Shown in pieces: positions 1 through 5,894 of a stretch of 8,555 bases of DNA (its first letter is position 1; each line of letters opens with the position of its first letter). The position numbers were made by a program, and so were the translations under genes. The notes beneath the pieces were generated by a model. That model was not told the DNA's origin, searched no databases, and was given only the letters and a program-made list of their open reading frames with translations. This stretch comes from Chloroflexota bacterium (GTDB lineage: Bacteria; Chloroflexota; Dehalococcoidia; GIF9; UBA5629): positions 1-8,555 of the forward strand of contig JAPLHL010000021.1 in the NCBI GenBank assembly GCA_026389655.1, read 5' to 3'.

Positions 1-158
1 AGGCTGGCAGAGCCGGTGGTTTCCTTGATATAAAAGAGCATGGCCAGCTGGAAAGCACGCTGTCCCACCTGGCTGACCAACTGTCCTTGCCACAGCAGCA
101 GGAAATCGCGGTTCCAGAGCCTGGTTGGGTGTTTTACCTGGTTAGTGTTGTCCATCAT
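1..158 (-). CDS. MFS transporter, N-terminal part (cut by the window edge)
   Basis: Reading the minus strand from the ATG at 158 gives 52 codons open to the window edge, beginning [19 protein letters not shown] and continuing through [19 protein letters not shown]. The pattern of a short polar N-terminus, then '[13 protein letters not shown]', then a hydrophobic helix with 'SQVGxxAF' and a 'TGSAS' turn is typical of the first transmembrane segment of major facilitator superfamily exporters of the EntS/MFS_3 type (macrolide or siderophore efflux-like). It would be an inner-membrane secondary transporter; the substrate cannot be told from this fragment. A TGA lies in frame just upstream (165-167), so the start is at 158 or the adjacent ATG at 155. 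No good Shine-Dalgarno site is visible, only a weak AAAGA. It is divergent from the thiolase. The family call is fairly secure, the substrate unknown. Confidence 0.75.
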   Translation of the reverse strand, partial: MMDNTNQVKHPTRLWNRDFLLLWQGQLVSQVGQRAFQLAMLFYIKETTGSAS

Positions 159-476
159 GATCTTTCATACCAAGGCAAAATACAGTGGCGAACCGGTCTT
201 TTATTATTATAAGGCACCCTGACGAACGCCTTTGGATGGGCAAAACGGCAGCAGCCACCAACATATCACATTTTCTTACACATCAACGTTAAACGTACAC
301 AGGATTGTAAGATTATGACATGATAAACAAATACATTTAAAATTGCAATCCGGTTACACTTAAAAATATTGATGACATAAACAAAAACGCCGATTGGACC
401 TGCTGCGGTTTGCCTTAGGGAGTGTGAAAAACTTATAATTACTACGCAAATTTTTGATCCAAAAGGAGTAAAAACA
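159..476. other. Divergent intergenic region between MFS transporter and thiolase
   Basis: These 318 bases hold no credible gene. They are AT-rich and carry the thiolase promoter (410-439) and ribosome binding site (AAGGAG at 463-468, 8 bases before the ATG). A TATAAT hexamer on the minus strand (211-206) could be the -10 box for the MFS gene, but no matching -35 is present. An imperfect direct repeat, ATGACAT followed by AAACAAA, occurs at 315-331 (3-base insert GAT) and at 372-385 (no insert). Confidence 0.6.
410..439 (+). promoter_or_regulatory. Putative sigma70-type promoter of the thiolase gene
   Basis: TTGCCT (410-415, 4 of 6 to TTGACA), an 18-base spacer and a perfect TATAAT (434-439). 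Transcription would start near 446, leaving a leader of about 30 bases that contains the AAGGAG site before the ATG at 477. Confidence 0.45.
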
Positions 477-1412
477 ATGAAACTAGCACGCGACGTCGTC
501 ATCGTAGACTACCTGCGGTCCCCATTCTCCAAGTCAAGTTCCAAAGCTCCTGAAAAAGACCTGTTCAACGGCTACCATATGGATGAAGTACTTGGCATGT
601 TGTGGAAAGAGCTCGTCAAGAGAAATAAGATAGATCCTAAAATCATTGATGAGGCCGTAGTAGGCGTTGCCAGGCCGGTACTTGAGAATTTTACCTTCGG
701 TGGCAAATATCCGACATTTTTTGCGGACCTTCCTGTTGAGATAGCAGCCCAGCAGGTTGACCAGCAATGCGGTTCCTCGCTCGATGCTATGAGGACCGGC
801 GTAATGGCCATTTCCTCGGGCTTCGCCGAGGTGGTTCTGTGCGGCGGAATAGAGCACATGTCGCACATCCCCATGGGCCCGATGGCCGCCATAGTAATAA
901 ACGAGAAGCTTTTTACGGATCCAAAGTTCCAGAAATACGACCTGCCTACCGCCCTAAATATGGGCCTGACAGCACAGAAACTCCAGGAACTCGGCGGTTT
1001 TAGCCGCGAAGACATGGATAAATGGTCGCTGATATCTCACCAGCGGGCAGCCAAAGCCCAGAAAGACGGTTTCCTTAAAGGCGAAATAATGCCCGTCGAA
1101 GTCACACTCCAGGATGGCAGCAAACAGATGTATGACTACGATGGATGCGTCCGGGCTGACACCACGCTCGAAGCTTTGCTTTCGCTGAAACCTGCTTACA
1201 AAGCAGACGGTACCATCACGGCCGGCAACTCTTCACCTCTAAACGCCGGCGCAACCGGAATGCAGCCAGCTTCGTCAGTTTCGGCGTTGCAGGCGTTCCC
1301 CCTGACCTCATGGGTGCCGGACCGGTCCCCGCTTCCAGGAAAGCCCTCGAATATGCCGGCCTTAAACCCAAGGATATCGATGTCTGGGAGATTAACGAGG
1401 CCTTCTCCGTAG
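477..1412 (+). CDS. Thiolase, N-terminal and middle part (frame one of the broken gene)
   Basis: This 311-codon frame codes genuine thiolase sequence to about residue 262; the last roughly 49 codons are out-of-frame read-through with no family resemblance. The acyl-accepting cysteine is Cys98 in VDQQCGSSLDAM, followed by the family's CGGIEHMS-type loop (about 122-129). The loop domain and the DGTITAGNSSPLN strand (about 244-256) are intact. Alone it would lack the second half of the C-terminal domain with the catalytic His and second Cys, so it should be inactive. Start chosen at 477 because AAGGAG lies 8 bases upstream. Confidence 0.7.
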   Translation: MKLARDVVIVDYLRSPFSKSSSKAPEKDLFNGYHMDEVLGMLWKELVKRNKIDPKIIDEAVVGVARPVLENFTFGGKYPTFFADLPVEIAAQQVDQQCGSSLDAMRTGVMAISSGFAEVVLCGGIEHMSHIPMGPMAAIVINEKLFTDPKFQKYDLPTALNMGLTAQKLQELGGFSREDMDKWSLISHQRAAKAQKDGFLKGEIMPVEVTLQDGSKQMYDYDGCVRADTTLEALLSLKPAYKADGTITAGNSSPLNAGATGMQPASSVSALQAFPLTSWVPDRSPLPGKPSNMPALNPRISMSGRLTRPSP

Positions 1413-1627
1413 TAGCTCTATACGCCATGAAAGAGCTCGGCATTGACCCTGAGAAAGTAAACATTCACGGCGGAGCGGTCGCTATCGGGCACCCGCTCGG
1501 TGCCACCGGCATCAGGCTTGTAGGTACCTGTGCCAGGATCCTGCATGAAAAAGGCGGCAAATTAGGTCTCGCCACCCAGTGCTGCGGCGGCGGACAGGGC
1601 GTTACCGCCATCATCAAGAGTGAATAA
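1310..1627 (+). CDS. Thiolase, C-terminal part (frame two of the broken gene)
   Basis: This frame holds the thiolase C-terminal domain: MGAGPVPASRKAL, then the EINEAF motif (about residues 27-32 of this piece), GGAVAIGHPLGATG with the catalytic His61, and ATQCCGGGQG with the catalytic Cys91. Homology extends upstream of the ATG to about 1265, so the ATG at 1310 is only an internal methionine, and no Shine-Dalgarno site precedes it. It is therefore the distal part of the gene, not an independent protein. It ends at TAA 1625-1627, 57 bases before the terminator hairpin. Confidence 0.65.
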   Translation: MGAGPVPASRKALEYAGLKPKDIDVWEINEAFSVVALYAMKELGIDPEKVNIHGGAVAIGHPLGATGIRLVGTCARILHEKGGKLGLATQCCGGGQGVTAIIKSE

Positions 1628-1684
1628 GTAATAATATTAACTGGTACGTTTACGCTCATCCACCGGATGTAATAGTAATCGATC

Positions 1685-1726
1685 ATAAGCCGCCCGCTCT
1701 TTTGAGCGGGCGGCTTATTTCTTTTT
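1685..1726 (+). terminator. Rho-independent terminator after the thiolase
   Basis: A perfect 15-bp stem (1685-1699 with 1704-1718, core AGCCGCCCGCTC / GAGCGGGCGGCT) closes a TTTT loop and is followed by the T-rich tail TTCTTTTT. This is one of the clearest sites in the window. It separates the thiolase and crotonase transcripts. Confidence 0.92.
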
Positions 1727-1734
1727 CCTGCCAA

Positions 1735-1763
1735 TTGATATTCATCAGCTTATCGACGATAAT
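1735..1763 (+). promoter_or_regulatory. Putative sigma70-type promoter of the crotonase gene
   Basis: TTGATA (1735-1740, 5 of 6), a 17-base spacer and GATAAT (1758-1763, 5 of 6). It lies just after the thiolase terminator. Transcription would start near 1770, about 43 bases before the ATG at 1813. This supports a start at 1813 and argues against the longer reading frame that opens at 1702 inside the terminator. Confidence 0.6.
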
Positions 1764-1812
1764 AAGAATCCACGTTTCCAATTATCACACGCATGATAGG
1801 GAGGTAATTCAT

Positions 1813-2670
1813 ATGGCTGACGAATATAAAACACTGGAGATTGAGAGGAAAGGTGCCATAGCAATAGTAACAAGGAAAGGTGCCATAGCAATAGTAACAA
1901 TGAACCGCCCCACCAAGCTGAACGCACTGTCCGGGCAGCTCATTAATGATTTACATGCCTGCTTCTCTAAGATGTGCTATGACTTTAAGACACGTGTAAT
2001 CATTTTACGCGGGGCCGGCCGGGCTTTCTGTGCGGGGGCCGACCTTGAGCAGCTTACTACCGGTTCACCCACAGAGACGGGCAGCCAATATGAGATGGGC
2101 CCGGTGCAATATCAATACTACATGGCGCAAAGTGTGCTGTCAGAGATCATTGTGCTGATGCGCCGCTGCCCCCAACCTGTCATAGGAGCGGTCAATGGCC
2201 ACGCTGTAGGAGGAGGTTTCAGCCTTGCATTGGCCTGTGACGTGCGCATTGTCTCCGAATCCGTACGCATGAACGCCGGCTATATTCGTATCGGTCTTTC
2301 AGGATGCGATATGGGGAGTTCGTATTTTCTACCCCGGGTTATCGGGTTCTCACGCGCCGCAGAATACCTGTATACAGGCAGGGTAATTGATGCAGCTACT
2401 GCCGACCGGATCGGGCTGGTTTCCAGGGTCGTGCCGGAGGATAAACTCATGGATGCAGCTGTGGAGTTGGCTGAAGAGATGCTTCTGACTTCTCCTTTTG
2501 GCCTTCGTATGACCAAGGAAGCATATAACCTGAATGTGGATGCTCCCAGCCTGGAAAGCGCACTCAATATCGAAAACCGCAACCAGTCGCTTTTATCGTG
2601 CACCGAAGACCACAGGGAAGGCGGTATCGCCATGTTCCAGAAACGTAAGCCGATCTACCGTGACAGGTAA
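1813..2670 (+). CDS. Enoyl-CoA hydratase/isomerase (crotonase) family protein, atypical active site
   Basis: A 285-residue crotonase-fold protein acting on acyl-CoA thioesters in the cytoplasm. Visible parts: the first beta strand with MNRPTKLNALS (30-40), the first oxyanion-hole segment AFCAGADL (71-78), the second AVNGHAVGGGFSLALACD (126-143), GLSGCDMGSSYFLPRVIG (161-178), and the C-terminal helices with TSPFGLRMTKEA. At the two places where true hydratases carry catalytic glutamates, this protein has Ser137 and Tyr157. Asp166 in GCDMG lies where dienoyl-CoA isomerases have a catalytic aspartate. The exact reaction is therefore open: hydratase, isomerase or another crotonase reaction. Start chosen at 1813 because AGGGAGGT (1798-1805) sits 7 bases upstream. 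Residues 12-20 are repeated exactly as 21-29 through a 27-bp duplication, which lengthens the first strand. The gene is monocistronic and convergent with the next. Confidence 0.88.
   Translation: MADEYKTLEIERKGAIAIVTRKGAIAIVTMNRPTKLNALSGQLINDLHACFSKMCYDFKTRVIILRGAGRAFCAGADLEQLTTGSPTETGSQYEMGPVQYQYYMAQSVLSEIIVLMRRCPQPVIGAVNGHAVGGGFSLALACDVRIVSESVRMNAGYIRIGLSGCDMGSSYFLPRVIGFSRAAEYLYTGRVIDAATADRIGLVSRVVPEDKLMDAAVELAEEMLLTSPFGLRMTKEAYNLNVDAPSLESALNIENRNQSLLSCTEDHREGGIAMFQKRKPIYRDR
1846..1899 (+). repeat. Perfect 27-bp tandem duplication inside the crotonase gene
   Basis: Bases 1846-1872 and 1873-1899 are identical (AGGAAAGGTGCC...GTAACA). The unit is nine codons, so the frame is kept and the protein reads RKGAIAIVT twice in a row. 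Ordinary crotonases have only one copy before the NRP motif. Confidence 0.97.
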
Positions 2671-2725
2671 CACCCTTTCCGGGTATATTCTGTCATTTTG
2701 CAACAGCACATCGCAGGTCAGCAGC

Positions 2726-3766
2726 TTATTGGTGCGAATATAGAGTATTACCCTTAGCCAGGCCTTTAAACGTGTAAATGCGCCCGCCGCCAGAACCCGA
2801 AGTCATCAAATAACCCAGGTCGCTGCCCGGACTGAAAGTCAGGTTGGTTGTACCGTAGTACTTCGCTACATCGCTGTCAGGCAGCTTTACCGTGGCAACA
2901 TGGTCGCCCTGGCTGTTAAAAACCACCAAACACGCTCCCCCAAATAAACCCTGGTAGAGATTGCCCGCCGAGTCGGTCTGGTTGGAATCAGGGAATCCTC
3001 CCTGGCTGGATGGGATGCTAAATACAGCAGATTTCTTTGGGTCAGCAGTATTTACTGTTCCATCACTTTCCAGTTCGTACCTGTGCACAAGCTTTTTTAC
3101 TGTCTCCGAGATCCATATCTGTTTGCCATCGGGCGACATGGAGATACCGTTGGGACGGTCCAGGTTGCTGACAATCAACGTCAGATCAGACAAGTCCGCT
3201 GACATCCTGTAGATGCCACCGGTAGCGGAAGCTTTGTCGTAGCTGGTAAAGTAGAAATTGCCGGCGCCGTCGAAAACCATGTCATCCGGTATCAGTTTTT
3301 GCTCCTTATACACCGGCCTAATTTCTTTTAGTATCGTACCATCCGGCTTCATTATTACGATGTTGTTATCGATATAGCCACAAAGGAAAATGCGCCCGTC
3401 TTTATGGATCTTGGCAGCGGCAAAGTTGCTCTTTCCATCCTCATAGATCAATTTAAAGGCTTTAGTAGAGGGATCGGCCACGTAGACCCGTCCTCTGCCA
3501 GAAATATCCACAAAATACAGCTTGCCGTCCCGATCAAAAGCAGGCCCTTCCATGATGCTCGATGCATTATCACTGACCTGCAGCCACATTTCAGCCATAA
3601 TTATCTGGATAGCCGGTTTGACGGCCACTTGTGCCGGGGCTGACGGCTGAGACTGGACCGGTTGCTGCACCTGTGCAGTCGGCGCAGCGGCAGGAGCGGC
3701 GCAGGCGAACACAGTACAAAGGGTCGTTGTTAGAATTATTAAACAGAAAAACATGCATTTATTCAT
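2726..3766 (-). CDS. Exported SMP-30/gluconolactonase (Drp35-like) beta-propeller, probable lipoprotein
   Basis: A 346-residue protein with a signal peptide (MNKCMFFCLIILTTTLCTVF) and a possible lipobox VFAC with Cys22; Phe at -2 is unusual, so lipidation is likely but not certain. A Pro/Ala/Gln-rich linker (about 23-50) precedes a six-bladed propeller of the SMP-30/LRE family (about 65-335). Family metal ligands can be matched: Glu73 in MEGPAFD, Asn206 in RPNGISMSPDGK and Asp260 in FPDSNQTD. These enzymes are Ca2+/Zn2+-dependent lactonases or esterases; the repeated 'DGxxYF' strands fit that fold. The substrate is unknown and would be met outside the cytoplasmic membrane. Start at 3766 is backed by GGAGGG (3777-3772) 5 bases upstream. 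It stands alone: convergent with the crotonase (55 bases apart), and in line with but 175 bases downstream of the acyl-CoA synthetase, with a hairpin between. Confidence 0.82.
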   Translation of the reverse strand: MNKCMFFCLIILTTTLCTVFACAAPAAAPTAQVQQPVQSQPSAPAQVAVKPAIQIIMAEMWLQVSDNASSIMEGPAFDRDGKLYFVDISGRGRVYVADPSTKAFKLIYEDGKSNFAAAKIHKDGRIFLCGYIDNNIVIMKPDGTILKEIRPVYKEQKLIPDDMVFDGAGNFYFTSYDKASATGGIYRMSADLSDLTLIVSNLDRPNGISMSPDGKQIWISETVKKLVHRYELESDGTVNTADPKKSAVFSIPSSQGGFPDSNQTDSAGNLYQGLFGGACLVVFNSQGDHVATVKLPDSDVAKYYGTTNLTFSPGSDLGYLMTSGSGGGRIYTFKGLAKGNTLYSHQ

Positions 3767-3871
3767 GAATACCCTCCACTATATTTTTCAGGACAACCGG
3801 CATACTATAAAGGCACAAACCTGTAATATTATATAGTATTTATACTTTTAGAATAGACACGGGGACTATTG

Positions 3872-3904
3872 AAGAGGCCCTGAATGTAACATTCAGGGCC
3901 TCTT
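3872..3904. terminator. Hairpin between acyl-CoA synthetase and beta-propeller genes, likely terminator
   Basis: Near-perfect inverted repeat, AAGAGGCCCTGAATG paired with CATTCAGGGCCTCTT around a TAA centre. It lies 37 bases after the stop of the synthetase and before the start of the propeller gene, both on the minus strand, so it probably ends the synthetase transcript. The T tract on the minus side is poor (TCTTCAATAG), so termination may be partial. Confidence 0.6.
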
Positions 3905-3941
3905 GTTGCAATAAAAGTGCGCTGTTATCAGCTGTGTACGG

Positions 3942-5525
3942 TCAGTCGGCAGTCTTTTTCTCGCTGTGTTGTTCCCTGAGTACCCTCTTTAGTATTTTTC
4001 CGGTAGCGCTGGTAGGAAGGGCTGTCATAACAATCACGCGTTTTGGTACCTTGTAGCCCGCCATATTATCTTTACAGAATGCGATTATTTCCTCTTCAGT
4101 GGGCGTCTCTCCCGGTCTTGGTACGATGAAAGCAGTCACGGCCTCGATCCATTTAGGATCGGGCAGGCCAAGCACCGCAGCCTGCATCACCTTGGGATGC
4201 CTGGTTATCATGCCTTCCACTTCCTGCGATGATACGTTTTCACCGCCGCTCTTGATCATGTCCTTCTTCCTGTCGACATAGTAGACGTTGCCCTTGTCAT
4301 CCTTATAGCCCAGGTCACCCGTATGCAGCCATCCATTAGAAAGCGTGGTCTCAGTCTGCTTCTCCTTTTTCCAGTAACCGAGCATAACGGCGGGGCCCCT
4401 CATTACCAGCTCCCCGATGAAGCCCGATGTTACCTCACGGTCCTGCTCGTCGAAAACCTTCACTGAGACGGCTGTATCCTGTATGCCGATAGAGCTGATG
4501 TTCTGCTCAAATTCCTCGGGTGTTGAAGTCGTACCTACGGGGCTGCTCTCTGTCTGGCCCCAGTAATTTCTCCACTGGATATCCGGCTTGATTTTCTTCC
4601 AGGTTTCCAGTACAGATGGCGGCATAACAGCGCCAAAAGATATACATTTCTTGAGAGACGAAAGATCGAATTTCCCGAAGTCCGGCATCATTGGTAATAC
4701 TGCGTATACCGTGGGCGGATAGACCCACATGCTGATCTTCTCGTCTTGCGTTTTCTGCAGAATATTCATCGCATCCGGGGCGTAGCCTACAATGGCCTTG
4801 CCTCCCAGTGTTATTGCGCCATTCAGGACGGTTGTGCCCGCCACATGAAAAAGCGGGATATCTATGATTACGGAGTCCTCGCGCCTGAAGTCGACATCGC
4901 AGGCCAGGTGTAAAATGCTCATATAATAATTCAGGTGGCTTGTCATTACGCCCTTGGGGAAGCTTTCCGTTCCAGTTGTATAAATCAGCGTCGCAATATC
5001 ATTCGAATCGATGATGACCGCCGGCTCGGTAGCCGGGTATGCGCCTGTGAAGAAGCTGGCTGTATTAACCCATTTTTCCGGTATGGGCGCTTTGCCAAAA
5101 TCAAAGCAGCCGAAAATCTCCACACCCTTCAGTTTGTGTTTGATCTCCAGGACGGTATTTGCCAGAGAATCTTCCACAAAGAAAGCCCTGGGCTCTCCAT
5201 CGTTGATGATGTACTCGATTTCATCGCCCTTTAACATGAAATTTATAGGCGCCGAAATTGCCCCGATTTTAGCCAGGCCGAAACGGCAATAGATATAGTG
5301 CAGGCTGTTGTGACTCATCAGTGCCACCCTGTCACCCTTCTTGATTCCCAGAGCTGCAAATGCGTTGGCAGCCATACAGCTCCGCTCATTCAGTACTTTA
5401 AACGAAATCCGCGCATCCCCGGCAACCAGCGCAATCCTGTCCACAAACCTCTCCGCCGACCGCGTGACCAGGTCACCGATGACCGCTCTCCTTAACAGGT
5501 TCTCATGCAACTTATCCAGGCTCAT
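3942..5525 (-). CDS. AMP-forming acyl-CoA synthetase / long-chain fatty-acid-CoA ligase-like
   Basis: An ANL-superfamily ligase of about 527 residues that activates a carboxylic acid with ATP and CoA through an acyl-adenylate in the cytoplasm. Motifs in order (counted from the ATG at 5528): P-loop-like IYTTGTESFPKGV (182-194), NYWGQTE (321-327), GWLHTGDLGY (399-408) with the ribose-binding Asp, the hinge VDRKKDMIKSGGENVSSQEV (418-437), and the adenylation lysine Lys511 in PTSATGKILKR. All key residues are present and the length is typical. Chain length or aromatic preference cannot be read from sequence alone. Two adjacent ATGs (5528, 5525) follow GGGGAGGT (5536-5529). The GGAGG is only 1 base from the first and 4 from the second, so 5525 is the likelier start. 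It has its own strong promoter and no operon partner. It probably supplies acyl-CoA for the same kind of chemistry as the crotonase and thiolase. Confidence 0.92.
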   Translation of the reverse strand: MSLDKLHENLLRRAVIGDLVTRSAERFVDRIALVAGDARISFKVLNERSCMAANAFAALGIKKGDRVALMSHNSLHYIYCRFGLAKIGAISAPINFMLKGDEIEYIINDGEPRAFFVEDSLANTVLEIKHKLKGVEIFGCFDFGKAPIPEKWVNTASFFTGAYPATEPAVIIDSNDIATLIYTTGTESFPKGVMTSHLNYYMSILHLACDVDFRREDSVIIDIPLFHVAGTTVLNGAITLGGKAIVGYAPDAMNILQKTQDEKISMWVYPPTVYAVLPMMPDFGKFDLSSLKKCISFGAVMPPSVLETWKKIKPDIQWRNYWGQTESSPVGTTSTPEEFEQNISSIGIQDTAVSVKVFDEQDREVTSGFIGELVMRGPAVMLGYWKKEKQTETTLSNGWLHTGDLGYKDDKGNVYYVDRKKDMIKSGGENVSSQEVEGMITRHPKVMQAAVLGLPDPKWIEAVTAFIVPRPGETPTEEEIIAFCKDNMAGYKVPKRVIVMTALPTSATGKILKRVLREQHSEKKTAD

Positions 5526-5553
5526 CATACCTCCCCAAATACTTATTTATTTC

Positions 5554-5568
5554 ACATCGGATCGATGT
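5554..5568. promoter_or_regulatory. Inverted repeat in the acyl-CoA synthetase leader, possible operator
   Basis: ACATCG-GAT-CGATGT, perfect 6-bp arms, between the promoter and the Shine-Dalgarno site. It would suit a dimeric repressor, but no regulator gene is present in the window and chance cannot be excluded. Confidence 0.3.
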
Positions 5569-5584
5569 AATTAAGTCCGCCCCC

Positions 5585-5597
5585 GGGAACAGTTCCC
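5585..5597. promoter_or_regulatory. Second inverted repeat in the acyl-CoA synthetase leader, possible operator
   Basis: GGGAAC-A-GTTCCC, perfect 6-bp arms around one base, 16 bases from the first palindrome and about 53 bases downstream of the predicted transcription start. It is too tight to fold well as RNA, so a DNA-binding protein site is the more natural reading. Confidence 0.3.
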
Positions 5598-5656
5598 AGT
5601 TTATCCTGCCGCCTCCATGACAAAAAGCTTTTATGGAAATAATGTTGGAGAAGCTC

Positions 5657-5685
5657 AATATACAATTCGGCGGGCACCCTGTCAA
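5657..5685 (-). promoter_or_regulatory. Near-consensus sigma70 promoter of the acyl-CoA synthetase gene
   Basis: On the minus strand, a perfect TTGACA (5685-5680), a 17-base spacer and TATATT (5662-5657, 5 of 6). Transcription would start near 5650, giving a leader of about 125 bases that carries both palindromes. This is the best promoter in the window. Confidence 0.8.
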
Positions 5686-5894
5686 GCGTATATATCGCAC
5701 GCTTATTAATTAACGACTTTCGCCAACATAGGAGAGCTTTTTTTTCGGTAAAATGGATAAAATATATCTAATGGCACTCCACTGAACAAACACCGGGACA
5801 TATGTTAATCCACAATAAATGCACTAGTAGTCGTACAGGACTTTTTATTCCATTGTGTCAGGCATACTGCTACAATAGAATATGCGAGGATATC

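Larger units (their letters stand above)
477..1627 (+). pseudogene. Thiolase (acetyl-CoA acyltransferase family) broken by internal deletion and frameshift
   Basis: Thiolases catalyse CoA-dependent cleavage of 3-ketoacyl-CoA or the reverse Claisen condensation. Two overlapping reading frames together give a nearly complete family member. Frame one (from 477) runs through the nucleophile motif to GNSSPLNAGATGM at about 1262. Homology then resumes one frame over, at about 1265, with SFVSFGVAGVPPDLMGAGP. In other thiolases about 13-15 residues of the pattern 'LLMS...KAxxLGLxPLA' lie between these two points, and here they are absent. Joined, the product is about 383 residues, against about 390-400 usual. 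The change of frame needs a deletion of 3n+1 bases (40 or 43 would fit). All catalytic residues remain (Cys98; GHP His at 1490-1492; CxG Cys at 1580-1582), so the break looks recent or is a sequence error. A good Shine-Dalgarno site precedes 477 and a strong terminator follows. Confidence 0.8.
5526..5894. other. Divergent intergenic region between acyl-CoA synthetase and FN3 lipoprotein
   Basis: About 370 bases without a credible gene. The left half is the synthetase leader with two palindromes (5554-5568, 5585-5597) and its promoter (5657-5685). The right half is AT-rich, with a run of eight T (5738-5745) and a TAAAAT (5758-5763) that might be a -10 box for the lipoprotein gene, though no good -35 is seen. 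A reading frame opening at 5802 is treated as leader (see the lipoprotein entry). Confidence 0.6.

Noticed and set aside
572..1015. Long minus-strand open frame opposite the thiolase (147 codons)
   Set aside because: It lies wholly over real thiolase coding sequence, has no recognisable protein features and is best explained as a shadow frame. The same holds for the other antisense frames in this window.
1255..1275. Programmed ribosomal frameshift joining the two thiolase frames
   Set aside because: No slippery heptamer or downstream structure is seen, and a conserved block is also missing, so a frameshift alone would not restore the protein.
1702..1812. N-terminal extension of the crotonase frame back to an ATG at 1702
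   Set aside because: It would start inside the terminator hairpin and upstream of the predicted promoter. The extra residues do not look like crotonase, and a clear AGGGAGGT site serves the ATG at 1813.
3828..3833. TATAAT on the minus strand as -10 box of the beta-propeller gene
   Set aside because: The region is AT-rich and no acceptable -35 lies 16-18 bases upstream, so it is too weak to list as a promoter.
477..5528. Thiolase, crotonase and acyl-CoA synthetase as a single catabolic operon
   Set aside because: A strong terminator separates the first two, each has its own promoter, and the synthetase is on the opposite strand beyond another gene.
5585..5597. LexA/SOS box reading of the GGGAAC-A-GTTCCC palindrome
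   Set aside because: Gram-positive LexA boxes have GAAC and GTTC four bases apart; here they are one base apart.
5802..5894. Earlier start for the FN3 lipoprotein at 5802
   Set aside because: It would bury the lipoprotein signal peptide behind 31 extra residues. The ATG at 5895 has a better ribosome binding site.
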